This document shows, piece by piece, positions 23,490-31,473 of a DNA stretch of 64,000 nt. Numbering within the stretch: the first letter of the stretch is position 1; each line of letters opens with the position of its first letter. This DNA is from Ruminococcus sp. NK3A76 (GTDB lineage: Bacteria; Bacillota; Clostridia; Oscillospirales; Ruminococcaceae): positions 186,001 to 250,000 of the forward strand of contig NZ_JMMA01000002.1 of assembly GCF_000686125.1 (NCBI RefSeq), in the 5' to 3' direction. Both the position numbers and the translations under genes were made by a program. Under the pieces are notes generated by a model. It saw nothing but the letters and a program-made list of their open reading frames with translations, did no database searches and was not told where the DNA came from.

Positions 23490-24770
23490 ATGGCATCAAT
23501 TGAAAAAAGAGGAAACAGTTACAGGATCAAGGTATCCTGCGGTTACAAGGTTGACGGAACACAGGTAGTGCATCGAATGACTTGGACTCCCGAGCCCGAT
23601 ATGACGCCCAAGCAGATCGAAAAGGAATTGCAAAGGCAGGCGATTCTTTTTGAGGAGGAGTGCAGTCATGGGCAGGTCGCTTCGGCGGTCAAATTTGAGG
23701 TACTGTCGGAGGAATGGTTCGAGCAGTATGCAAAGCTCAATCTGAAAAGCACTACATACACCAGACAACGCCAACTGACCAAACGTGTCTATAAGGCGAT
23801 AGGTCATATCCGCATCGACAAGCTGACCGCAAGGGATATCCAGAAATTCATCAACAGCCTTGCCGGGGAAGGAGTAAACGAGCATACAGGCAAACCGCTG
23901 TCACACAAAACAATGATCCATTATTTATCGTTCATATCGACGGTGCTCGACTATGGTATAAAAATGGATATGCTGTCGGACAATCCGTGCAGGAGAGTGA
24001 CCGTCCCGAAGGGCAGCAAGAAAAAGCGGCATATTCTCACAATGGAGGAAACACAGCATTTCTTTACGCTGCTTGATGAGCACGCAACGATCAAATGGAA
24101 AGCATTTTTTACGCTGATAATTTACAGCGGTATGCGTCGGGGGGAGATGCTCGGACTTGAATGGCATGACATTGATCTTCAAACGGGAGTTATCCACATT
24201 GAGCGAACGTCGAATTACACAAAGGCAAGGGGCATATATACCGATACCCCCAAGACCGAAAGCTCGGTGCGCTTCATAAAAGTCCCGATGAATGTGATAG
24301 ACGTTTTGAAGGAATACAGAGAATGGCAGGATAGTGAGATCAGGCGACTCGGCAGCAAGTGGAACGAAACAGACCGCCTGTTTACAAAGTGGGATGGACG
24401 ACCCATGAATCTTCAAACTCCATATGGCTGGCTGAAGGAGTTTTGCGAGGAACACAGCTTCCCATTTTATGGAATTCACCAATTCAGACACTTGCATACC
24501 AGCTTACTTATCGGTGCAGGTATCGACCCCACAACGGTTTCGGGCGTTTTAGGCCATGCCCAAGTTTCTACAACTTTGAACTTGTATTCTCATATGTTCA
24601 GAGAGAATCAGGTCAAGGCCTGCGATGCAGTTGCAAAGGCTCTGAGCTTTAACAATCCAGAACCTACACCTCCTAAAGATCCTGAACCGACTGTCACGGC
24701 AGACAATTGTAATGAAAGTGACATCAACCGTGCGAATATCATCTGCATCAAGACAGGGTACGGTGCGTGA
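23490..24770 (+). CDS. int: Tyrosine integrase of element 1
   Basis: 426 residues: an Arm-DNA-binding N-terminus (MASIEKRGNSYRIKVSCGYK), a core-binding SAM-like domain (about 65-165) and a catalytic domain with Arg in SGMRRGEMLGLEW, HQFRHLHTS (His and Arg), LGHAQVSTTLNLYSH (His and the Tyr nucleophile). It would recombine the tRNA-Glu core with the circular element's att site. It is the last gene before the right end, with arm repeats 9 bases downstream and att 97 bases downstream. The C-terminal tail beyond residue 385 is Pro-rich and acidic. Confidence 0.95.
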   Translation: MASIEKRGNSYRIKVSCGYKVDGTQVVHRMTWTPEPDMTPKQIEKELQRQAILFEEECSHGQVASAVKFEVLSEEWFEQYAKLNLKSTTYTRQRQLTKRVYKAIGHIRIDKLTARDIQKFINSLAGEGVNEHTGKPLSHKTMIHYLSFISTVLDYGIKMDMLSDNPCRRVTVPKGSKKKRHILTMEETQHFFTLLDEHATIKWKAFFTLIIYSGMRRGEMLGLEWHDIDLQTGVIHIERTSNYTKARGIYTDTPKTESSVRFIKVPMNVIDVLKEYREWQDSEIRRLGSKWNETDRLFTKWDGRPMNLQTPYGWLKEFCEEHSFPFYGIHQFRHLHTSLLIGAGIDPTTVSGVLGHAQVSTTLNLYSHMFRENQVKACDAVAKALSFNNPEPTPPKDPEPTVTADNCNESDINRANIICIKTGYGA

Positions 24771-24778
24771 AGAAAGCA

Positions 24779-24800
24779 TAAGTCCCAAGTAAGTCCCAAG
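24779..24800 (+). repeat. Arm-type tandem repeats, element 1 right end
   Basis: TAAGTCCCAAG twice in tandem, matching the left-end pair at 7745-7766 (TAAGGCCCAAR). Confidence 0.7.
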
Positions 24801-24824
24801 AGCGATTTTTCGGAAAATAAAAAA

Positions 24825-24857
24825 CTCGGAAACTGGCGTATTTACGCTGTTTCCGAG
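24825..24857 (+). terminator. att-proximal hairpin, copy 2
   Basis: CTCGGAAAC (24825-24833) pairs with GTTTCCGAG (24849-24857), inner GCGTA/TACGC pairing, 9 bases before att. Confidence 0.55.
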
Positions 24858-24866
24858 CATATAGTC

Positions 24867-24889
24867 TGGTGACCCGTACGGGATTTGAA
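24867..24889. other. Attachment site between elements 1 and 2
   Basis: TGGTGACCCGTACGGGATT followed by TGAA, a 23-base match to the tRNA-Glu 3' part. It marks the right end of element 1 and the left end of element 2. Confidence 0.85.
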
Positions 24890-25117
24890 AATCCCCCACC
24901 CATTTATCTGATTTTCAGTAAATTTGAAAAAATGCGGAAAATACGGCATTTCAGAGCAAGTTGCAAAAGCTCACTTACTCTGTTTTATGCCAACTTTTTG
25001 TGATGATAAAGAACAAATAAAGAACAAGAATCACATCACGGCGTATCTTTTCAAATCTATTGTTGATCGGATTATTTTCATTTCAGATGAAATGAAAGCC
25101 AAACTGGAGGTTTTACA
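24890..25117. other. Left-end non-coding DNA of element 2
   Basis: Contains a degenerate inverted repeat near 24935-24966 similar to 7655-7703 and the arm repeats at 25007-25028. No gene; GGAGG at 25106-25110 belongs to the next gene. Confidence 0.4.
25007..25028 (+). repeat. Arm-type tandem repeats, element 2 left end
   Basis: TAAAGAACAAA and TAAAGAACAAG, 11 bases each, matching the right-end pair at 37827-37848. Confidence 0.7.
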
Positions 25118-25390
25118 ATGAGTAGAAACATTCTTGATGAACTTTACGACTATGACCTGTTTCACCTGACCGAAATTGAGGATGTGGACGGTTCATACAA
25201 GGCAGCACTCGACAGGCTCGTCAAGGCAGAAGCTGAGTTGAAGAAAGCCTATCCCGACCGTACTGACATTCTTGACGAATATCAGACAGCGGACATTGAA
25301 CTGCACAACCTCTCCAACCGTAATGAGTTCCGCAAGGGTTTCAAGGTCGGCGCACAGCTCGTCCTTGAAATGATCAAGCCCATAAAGTGA
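25118..25390 (+). CDS. DUF6809-like small protein
   Basis: 90 residues, homologous to 7818-8084 (shared YDxDLF start, LDEYQTADIEL and FRKGFKVGAQLVLEMIK). Function unknown, predicted helical, acidic N-terminus. A strong ribosome site (GGAGG) lies 7 bases upstream. It is followed after 10 bases by the TnpV-like gene, the same pair found in decayed form in element 1. The constant place next to att suggests a role tied to the element, not to its cargo. Confidence 0.7.
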   Translation: MSRNILDELYDYDLFHLTEIEDVDGSYKAALDRLVKAEAELKKAYPDRTDILDEYQTADIELHNLSNRNEFRKGFKVGAQLVLEMIKPIK

Positions 25391-25400
25391 GGTGGACGCT

Positions 25401-25817
25401 ATGAGCAGATACAAGAGCGAACAGACCGCATACAGCCCACTGAAAAAGAAATACGTTCCGCTGTGGAAACTGGACACCAACAACGTGACTGTCACCCACT
25501 TCAATGCCGATACACAGACCGAGCAGAGCAAGACGTACAACACCGACTTCATCAGGTATCATCTTCATTTCTCTGACAGCCATTGCCCCGACAGGCTTCG
25601 CAGGCTCGTCAGCGAGGGGAAGATTATTCAGTACCTTGATGATCTGGAACGGAAAGTCAGCGATGCTATCTCCCGACAGGTGGAACTTTGTAAGCAGACT
25701 GATAGTTGCTATCAGAAAGCTGTCCTCAGTTGTGATGCTGAGAAAATGCTCGGTCTGGAGAACTGCTTCGTCTATATGGCAAGAGAAATCATCTTTGAAT
25801 GTATGGTTTATATTTGA
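25401..25817 (+). CDS. TnpV-like transposon protein
   Basis: 138 residues from the ATG at 25401, preceded by GAGGTGG; an in-frame GTG three codons upstream is less likely. The middle (RLRRLVSEGKIIQYLDDLER) and C-terminal EKMLGLENCFVYMAREI have the spacing of TnpV-family proteins found in Clostridia transposons (small-molecule-sized helical proteins of unknown role). Assignment is from memory of the family pattern and is tentative. It ends in a hairpin terminator. Confidence 0.55.
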   Translation: MSRYKSEQTAYSPLKKKYVPLWKLDTNNVTVTHFNADTQTEQSKTYNTDFIRYHLHFSDSHCPDRLRRLVSEGKIIQYLDDLERKVSDAISRQVELCKQTDSCYQKAVLSCDAEKMLGLENCFVYMAREIIFECMVYI

Positions 25818-25823
25818 AATCAG

Positions 25824-25853
25824 ACGGCTGTGCCTTCAGGTGCAGCCGTTTAT
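25824..25853 (+). terminator. Terminator after the TnpV-like gene
   Basis: ACGGCTG (25824-25830) pairs with CAGCCGT (25843-25849), then TTTATTAT. Nearly identical to the terminator at 8310-8340. It also lies at the end of the minus-strand nuclease gene. Confidence 0.7.
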
Positions 25854-26518
25854 TATACCATCATTTTGCGAATATCATAAACAAATTGCTTTTGAAAATA
25901 GAAGGCGTGATTTTTGTTTGATACATATCTATCATATACATCTGAGTAAATAGGGTGATAGTTACCATTTCTATCACGCGCATCCTTACTTCTAACTTGA
26001 ATATGTATACCATTTGATGTATGGATAAATCCATCAGGGCTATTCTCAATATGGTTTCTAAGTTGTTGGCATATAGAGTAATAGTCGGCACGCCATATAT
26101 CTTTTAGAGTTGCAAATTTACGAAGTGATAAATCAATATGAATGCTTGGTAAAAACATCCAGTCTTCTGGACGTCCATCTTTACATACTGGAACATACAG
26201 TATATTGCTTATTTTTTCAAATAGATGAGTTTCTTCAAATGTCCTTTCCTCGATCAACTCGTCAATAATGCTGCTAATTTGTGTAATAAAAACTGTTTCT
26301 TTAGGATTACCACGTGAATCACATTTGTTGGTTTTTAATTCACCATCATCAAAATCCATATTTGAACTTGAAAGATGTAATCCAAGCGCCAATTCAAGTA
26401 ATTGACCTGTTTTCCCCTTATTAACAATGATCATATTCATATCATCTGGAGAAAAAAGTTCTCCAAATTTTATCCCAGCAATTCTGTTAAAACGAACACA
26501 CGCCTCATCAAGATACAT
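25853..26518 (-). CDS. MutH/Sau3AI-like restriction endonuclease
   Basis: 221 residues. KGKTGQLLELALG followed by NMDFDDGELKT gives the MutH-type arrangement, a Glu in the first helix (E42), an Asp (D55) and ELK (E60, K62). MutH and Sau3AI cut at GATC, but the target of this one is not known. Its length equals a single MutH domain, half of Sau3AI. It starts 6 bases after the C-type regulator gene with AAGGAG, so the two are one transcript. With the methylase upstream this has the order M-C-R. Confidence 0.7.
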   Translation of the reverse strand: MYLDEACVRFNRIAGIKFGELFSPDDMNMIIVNKGKTGQLLELALGLHLSSSNMDFDDGELKTNKCDSRGNPKETVFITQISSIIDELIEERTFEETHLFEKISNILYVPVCKDGRPEDWMFLPSIHIDLSLRKFATLKDIWRADYYSICQQLRNHIENSPDGFIHTSNGIHIQVRSKDARDRNGNYHPIYSDVYDRYVSNKNHAFYFQKQFVYDIRKMMV

Positions 26519-26524
26519 GATTAT

Positions 26525-26764
26525 TCACTCCTTAAAAAACTCAGTAATTTCAATACTCAGCGTATTAGCTAACAAGTTAAGAAAAGAAAGAGAAACACTC
26601 TTATCACACTTAGCAGATTCCAGTTTCGTAAGATAGCTTAAACTGATTCCAGTTTTCTCACACAACTGAACTTGTGTTAGTCCTGCAATCGTCCTATACT
26701 TTTTTATATTTTTGCCGATAACCGCATACAATTTTTCGTCCGATTCAAACAACACATCGCTCAC
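26525..26764 (-). CDS. C-protein-like XRE regulator
   Basis: 79 residues, the typical size of restriction controller proteins. The helix-turn-helix TQVQLCEKTGISLSYLTKLE lies at about 30-50. C proteins delay expression of the nuclease until the methylase has protected the host. The gene directly precedes the nuclease on the same strand, as in C-controlled systems. The GTG at 26764 has its ribosome site too close; an in-frame GTG at 26755 is 9 bases from AAAGG and may be the true start. Confidence 0.7.
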   Translation of the reverse strand: MSDVLFESDEKLYAVIGKNIKKYRTIAGLTQVQLCEKTGISLSYLTKLESAKCDKSVSLSFLNLLANTLSIEITEFFKE

Positions 26765-26775
26765 CCTTTCTCTAT

Positions 26776-26834
26776 GATAATTATAACATAAAACTAAAAG
26801 CCGTATGTTTCACATATAGTGAAACATACGGCTT
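26776..26834 (-). promoter_or_regulatory. Perfect palindrome plus -10 box upstream of the C gene
   Basis: AAGCCGTATGTTTCAC (26798-26813) and GTGAAACATACGGCTT (26819-26834) form a perfect 16-bp inverted repeat with a 5-base loop. On the minus strand it is followed by TTTTAGTTTTATG, which fits a terminator for the methylase gene, and then by TTATAAT, a -10 box for the C gene. The -35 region of that promoter would fall in the hairpin arm, so the palindrome may double as operator. Confidence 0.6.
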
Positions 26835-26845
26835 AATGCTATTAT

Positions 26846-27589
26846 TTACTTTCTGAATACGAATAAGTATTCATGTGCTATCAAAAGAAAATTATACTTG
26901 ACACTGTTAGTTTTCCAATATCCCGTTGCTTTGCAGTTATGTTGCTCTTTAATGATAAGCTCTTTCAGCGTAAATCCTGCTTCTTGGAATATCTTCATTA
27001 CGTCAAAGCTCATAGGTATCATACAGCCCTTTTGACGAGTATCACCCATAAGCACAGCACAGAACTTTCCTTTTTTCAGCACACGATAACACTCAGCTGC
27101 AACAGGCTTCATAGCTTCCAGAAAGTCTTTTACTTTGAGCTGCGATAAATCCTCGGGTATTCCGTCACTGTATTTGATTATATCAGCATAGGGCGGGTGG
27201 GTGCATATAAGGTCTACGGATTCATCACTCTGGAAATACAAATCACGAGCGTCACCCTTATACAAAAACACTTTGCCCTGTGCAGGAGGATAGTCAAAAT
27301 CTATTTTTTCACGGCAGCGTGTGAGTGCTTCATCATTGCAGTCAACACCAATTATATTTCTGTTGAGCAGCTTGGCTTCAACGAGGGTTGTTCCACCGCC
27401 TGCGAACTGATCAAGAACTAAATCGCCTTCCTGCGAATATCTGAGAATGATATTTCTCGGTATATATGGCGACCAGTTACCACGCCACTTAGCATCGTGG
27501 GTTGCCCAATCCCCACGTTTCGGAAATGACCAGTGCGTAGTCATTTCAAGTTCAAAATCATCGGGCTCCCATTTTTTGATTTTTTTCAT
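26846..27589 (-). CDS. DNA methyltransferase (N4-cytosine/N6-adenine type)
   Basis: 247 residues. SAM-binding motif I is DQFAGGGTT (60-68); catalytic motif IV is THPPY (130-134), with a His where Asp, Ser or Asn is usual before PPY. Motif I precedes motif IV. An N-terminal WSFPKRGDWATHD segment and PYIPRNIILRYS resemble site-specific amino-methylases. It overlaps the upstream DUF262 gene by 4 bases (ATGA). It probably protects against the MutH-like nuclease two genes downstream, by order only. Confidence 0.8.
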   Translation of the reverse strand: MKKIKKWEPDDFELEMTTHWSFPKRGDWATHDAKWRGNWSPYIPRNIILRYSQEGDLVLDQFAGGGTTLVEAKLLNRNIIGVDCNDEALTRCREKIDFDYPPAQGKVFLYKGDARDLYFQSDESVDLICTHPPYADIIKYSDGIPEDLSQLKVKDFLEAMKPVAAECYRVLKKGKFCAVLMGDTRQKGCMIPMSFDVMKIFQEAGFTLKELIIKEQHNCKATGYWKTNSVKYNFLLIAHEYLFVFRK

Positions 27590-29355
27590 ACTTGTATAAA
27601 TCTTTGCATTAATGGTATAAAATCTTTTGTAGGTATTTTTTCAACATTAGCACCTGACCTTTGATAATATTCATTTTCATACATTGCAGGTTCTGATAAG
27701 CCTTGTACCTTAAAGATTAATACCATTTTTCCGCCATAATCAAGAAACTTGATATTGTTTAATATGTCTTTTTTGTACGATTCTGATATGTCAATTTTCT
27801 GAATTTTATTAACTATATATTGGTAAAATTTATCTTCTCCCTTTCCGAACATATCAATATCAAAATTCACACCTGTAACATAGTAACTATGATATTGTAC
27901 GGGTTTATACTTTTCATCAATATTAACAAGTTTATCAGAATCAGTTTTTTTGTCAGCAACTCCAACTATCACATATCCAATTGAATTCTTTCCTGCATTT
28001 GCCATTGCTGTGAGTGTTAATAATATTTTACATAATACATCATCGTTAAATTCTCGCTTAACTTTATTATAAAAGCCGAGTTTAAAATCAAAACAGGTTT
28101 GTTCTGTTTTTGATTGTTGTAATATAGTTTCTAATTGTGTACTCCATAGAACTGTAGCAGGGTCATCTAAGTTTTCAACAAAGTGATTCTGGATAATTCC
28201 TACAACCGCTGATATATTTGTTTCTCGTTCTTTAGCACTCCAATTTCCTCCACCTTGACTTAATCTAATATGGTTTGTTATTCCATTTAATGATGCCGAT
28301 ATTTCAGAAATACTCGTTAGTTTTTTATTCTGTTTAATCATTATATTATATAATGCTAAGAAGATTATTTCAAAATATCTTGGAACTTTACTAAAACTTC
28401 TACCACTTGAAATTAAGGAATTAAATGATTGTTCTGAGAAGTTTAGAATTGATTTAATTAAGTCATAAACTTTAATAAAATCATCGTGCGTCTTTTCAAT
28501 GGAGGTCAACAGTATTCTGTTTTCTATTTCAGATGCTCTCTTGTTTTCACCTTTTAAAGAATAATAATCATCTAAGATATTACTATTTGAAGCGGGTATT
28601 TCATCAGATAGAATTGTTGCAATTATATCTGCTATTATTTCTTCATCTTTTGATTCACGAACCTGCTCTCTAGAAATAATTGCATTTTTCACCCAGAAAA
28701 CTTCATCAACATTTATTCCATAATCAAGATCCCTAGATGTAACACTTATCATAGCCATTTTATTTAATTCAACTTTATCAGTTAATGATGTATCTCCTCT
28801 TATTTCTGAGGAAATTTTTCTAACCATATCAGCAAAATTTGATATAGCTCCTGCTTGTCTTATTTCTTGGCGTGATAGATGTTTGCCATTAGCATTAATT
28901 CTCCTGAAAACCTCATCTATTTCTTCTGCATTTGCTCCACGATATGTTGACATAGGTAACAAATATCCTGCAATATCCGAGCAAATAACTCTGTCAAGAA
29001 TTGGTTCTTTTTGTTTAATTTTATTAGTATCCAGTAAGAGTTTTGTTTCTGCCATGGTTTCTAAATCAAAGTATTTACCGTTGACAGGAAATTCATTTTC
29101 AATAAATGACACGATAGCATTGAGTCGTTGCATTCCGTCTATTATTTCTAAATCAATATCTTTTTCATTTCCAGATTCAGCAAGTAGAATTAGCGGAACT
29201 GGGTATGATTTCATGATCGAATCGATGAAAGCAGCCTTTTCATCAATTGTCCAGACCAGTTTTCTTTGATATCTTCTATTTACAATGAGTTTTCTATCCA
29301 AATAGTATTTGTATACTCGTTGAATATTATCTGAGGTTACATTTAAATCTTTCAT
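27586..29355 (-). CDS. DUF262 protein fused to an AlbA_2/Schlafen-like domain
   Basis: 589 residues from the ATG at 29355 (site AAAGGTG); upstream in-frame codons overlap the DpnII gene and are rejected. The N-terminal DUF262/ParB-like nuclease domain shows RRYQRKLVWT and IDGMQRLNAIVSF, a DGxxR-type motif found in GmrS and other defence proteins. The C-terminal region (from about 410) has CFDFKLGFYN, ANAGKNSIGYVIVGVAD and a later NEYYQRSGANVEKI, as in AlbA_2 DNA-binding or Schlafen-like domains. I have not seen this exact fusion named. It sits inside the DpnII-methylase operon with 28 bases to the DpnII stop. Confidence 0.7.
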   Translation of the reverse strand: MKDLNVTSDNIQRVYKYYLDRKLIVNRRYQRKLVWTIDEKAAFIDSIMKSYPVPLILLAESGNEKDIDLEIIDGMQRLNAIVSFIENEFPVNGKYFDLETMAETKLLLDTNKIKQKEPILDRVICSDIAGYLLPMSTYRGANAEEIDEVFRRINANGKHLSRQEIRQAGAISNFADMVRKISSEIRGDTSLTDKVELNKMAMISVTSRDLDYGINVDEVFWVKNAIISREQVRESKDEEIIADIIATILSDEIPASNSNILDDYYSLKGENKRASEIENRILLTSIEKTHDDFIKVYDLIKSILNFSEQSFNSLISSGRSFSKVPRYFEIIFLALYNIMIKQNKKLTSISEISASLNGITNHIRLSQGGGNWSAKERETNISAVVGIIQNHFVENLDDPATVLWSTQLETILQQSKTEQTCFDFKLGFYNKVKREFNDDVLCKILLTLTAMANAGKNSIGYVIVGVADKKTDSDKLVNIDEKYKPVQYHSYYVTGVNFDIDMFGKGEDKFYQYIVNKIQKIDISESYKKDILNNIKFLDYGGKMVLIFKVQGLSEPAMYENEYYQRSGANVEKIPTKDFIPLMQRFIQV

Positions 29356-29383
29356 ATAATACACCTTTCTTATTATCTGTTCA

Positions 29384-30241
29384 TTATAAAAAATTATAAA
29401 TAATCCCATTCTCCATATCCGATATAGAATACATTGTATCCAGCACATCAAACGTTTCCTCAAGGTTACGTCTTGCACTCTGCCACCCCTTGCCATCGGT
29501 GAACCACACGAAAGTAAATCCGTCTATGGTATCAACTTCCTGTGCTATCTGCTTATAGCTTCTTGCGGTTTCATTCAGCTTTGACCCACCACTTGCATAA
29601 AAGTTGGTTTCAATACCATAAATCATATTCTCGGTCTTTATAACGAAGTCAAAACGCTTTTCCGCCTTGCCCTGATTGGATATAGCAGAAAGGTCGATGC
29701 CCCATTTCTCGGTTATTTCGTGTATGTACATTTCCTTGAAATAATTCTGACCCTTGATATATCCCGCTTTTTTGATAAAGCTCTCAACAAGGTCTTCCAT
29801 GAGATGCCCGCCACGATTTTTTCTTCCGTTGGAATCAAGACCTGTTTCAACACCTGTTGCATAATCGACCAGACTGTGGATGATATGCTTTTCCATAAGA
29901 TCAAACAAGCCTGTCTTACGCATGAATACAGTGTACTGCTCGGGAGAGTAGTTCATCTTCTTGAAGTTATAAGAAAACTCCCCGTCACCGTCTATTGCAT
30001 ATATTTCATTCGCCCTGACAGCAAGCAGCAAAGGAATACATTTCAGCGTTTCGGGATACTTGCTTACTATTTGCATAAACTCGTTTTCAATATCCTTTGA
30101 GCCGACTAAGGCATTCAGAATATTAAGCTCAACCTTTATGCTGTCAACGTTCCTATGTACCTTTGCAAAGTCAATATAGTATTCATAGTTTGCTATACTA
30201 TCCCGGAATTTTCCGAGCCATTCGTTAAAGTTTCGTTTCAT
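29384..30241 (-). CDS. DpnII/MboI-family type II restriction endonuclease (GATC)
   Basis: 285 residues, full length for DpnII. Family blocks: MKRNFNEWLGKFRDSIANYE, KCIPLLLAVRANEIYAIDG, TGVETGLDSNGRKNRGGHLM, and the nuclease region RFDFVIKTENMIYGIETNFY with GGSKLNE. DpnII cuts unmethylated GATC, which the Dam-type methylase two genes upstream would protect. The start follows AAGAGG. The Zn-ribbon gene ends 3 bases before it. No break. Confidence 0.9.
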   Translation of the reverse strand: MKRNFNEWLGKFRDSIANYEYYIDFAKVHRNVDSIKVELNILNALVGSKDIENEFMQIVSKYPETLKCIPLLLAVRANEIYAIDGDGEFSYNFKKMNYSPEQYTVFMRKTGLFDLMEKHIIHSLVDYATGVETGLDSNGRKNRGGHLMEDLVESFIKKAGYIKGQNYFKEMYIHEITEKWGIDLSAISNQGKAEKRFDFVIKTENMIYGIETNFYASGGSKLNETARSYKQIAQEVDTIDGFTFVWFTDGKGWQSARRNLEETFDVLDTMYSISDMENGIIYNFL

Positions 30242-30244
30242 AAG

Positions 30245-30424
30245 TTACCTCTTAACTTTACATGGCTTTCCTGCTTCGCAATGAGCACTTCTACATTCTC
30301 TACAATATGATTGAGGAATGGTTTTATTATTCGGTGTTCTCCAACCGAAGTATTTTTCTATATCATCTAATCCTTTTGCTGTTTTTTTACAGCAAGGACA
30401 ACGAGCTTCAATAGTGTATGGCAT
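30245..30424 (-). CDS. Small four-Cys zinc-ribbon protein of the DpnII operon
   Basis: About 59 residues from the ATG at 30424, which is correctly spaced from AAAGG; an ATG three codons earlier is too close. Two Cys pairs, CPCC near the start and CREC then C-E-A-G-K-P-C near the end, would bind zinc. Small ribbon proteins of this sort occur between dam and dpnII genes in several Firmicutes by my recollection; role unknown. Confidence 0.65.
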   Translation of the reverse strand: MPYTIEARCPCCKKTAKGLDDIEKYFGWRTPNNKTIPQSYCRECRSAHCEAGKPCKVKR

Positions 30425-30442
30425 AGATATCATCCTTTCGTT

Positions 30443-31321
30443 TCAATAATTGCATATCAACAGTTCACTGACTGTTCCTCGACCATTTGATTTGCTGTTT
30501 ATCATTCTTGTAGCGGCAACTCTGTCAATGAAAAACATCTTGTAAATATCATCAAAGAAATTATCATTTTCATCTGCATTATGCGGATCAGAATTACTCG
30601 CTACAACCTTAGCACCCTTTTCAGAAATCTTTTCAATGAAATGTCCAAGCTGTATCTGCTGTTCATCGCCGAACTCTGTTTTGGCGTAAGAGGTAAAAGA
30701 CGAAGTTGCATTCAATGGGCGGTATGGCGGATCTATGTAGACAAAAGCATTATCAGTAATAAATGATTCGCATTCACTATAATCGCCGCAGTGAACGTCT
30801 ACTCTTTTTAGAAGTTCACTTATTGTGCGAATATTTTCAGCATCGCAAATAGGTGGTTTCTTATATGAACCAATAGGAACGTTGTACAGCCCTTTGCCAT
30901 TGACTCTATAAAGTCCGTTAAAGCAAGTCTTGTTAATGAAAATAAATAAAGCAGCTTTTTCTTCAGTCGATGCACTTTGCTTTATAAGTTCATTAAAGCG
31001 CTCTCGCTGAGAATAAAAGTATTCTTTACGCTTTTCATCATTCATATCCCAAAAATCGCCCTGCATCTCTGAGAGCGTAGCAATAACACTTTCAGCATTA
31101 TCTCTTATCTGAATATAGGTATTTGTCAGTTCGGGATTGATGTCGTTTATCAGCACTTCCTTCGGCTGAAAATTTGCAAGCACGTCAAGAAGCACTGCTC
31201 CGCCGCCGACAAACGGTTCACAGTAACGTTCGATCTTGGCAGGGTATTTCTTTCTTATTTCTTCAAGAAGCTGGCTTTTGCCGCCTGCCCACTTTATAAA
31301 AGGTTTTACAGTTGTGTACAT
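30443..31321 (-). CDS. dam: Dam-family adenine methyltransferase (GATC)
   Basis: 292 residues from the ATG at 31321 (AGGGTGA site). It has KPFIKWAGGKSQL at the N-terminus, the FVGGGA SAM motif, NKTCFNGLYRVNGKGLYNVP and IDPPYRPL (catalytic DPPY), all typical of Dam/DpnM N6-adenine methylases that act on GATC. It protects host DNA from the DpnII enzyme in the same operon. Its promoter carries a GATC in the -35 box. First gene of a seven-gene minus-strand series. Confidence 0.95.
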   Translation of the reverse strand: MYTTVKPFIKWAGGKSQLLEEIRKKYPAKIERYCEPFVGGGAVLLDVLANFQPKEVLINDINPELTNTYIQIRDNAESVIATLSEMQGDFWDMNDEKRKEYFYSQRERFNELIKQSASTEEKAALFIFINKTCFNGLYRVNGKGLYNVPIGSYKKPPICDAENIRTISELLKRVDVHCGDYSECESFITDNAFVYIDPPYRPLNATSSFTSYAKTEFGDEQQIQLGHFIEKISEKGAKVVASNSDPHNADENDNFFDDIYKMFFIDRVAATRMINSKSNGRGTVSELLICNY

Positions 31322-31370
31322 TTCAATCACCCTAAAACAGCCTAATTATAGTTATCAATATTCAATTTAC

Positions 31371-31399
31371 ATTATAGCACAAAGGAAGCGAAAGATCAA
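31371..31399 (-). promoter_or_regulatory. Promoter of the dam-dpnII operon with GATC in the -35 box
   Basis: On the minus strand TTGATC (31399-31394), 17 bases, TATAAT (31376-31371). GATC at 31394-31397 is the Dam methylation site and the DpnII target, so methylation could feed back on transcription. Confidence 0.75.
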
Positions 31400-31473
31400 T
31401 GCTTTCGGCTATTATTTCCGCCATTTTTCATTAAATTGTAACTTTGGATCCACCGGAATCAAAGTCCCCATAA

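Noticed and set aside
29356-29496. Upstream extension of the DUF262 gene
   Set aside because: It runs into the end of the DpnII gene; the ATG at 29355 has a correctly placed AAAGGTG.
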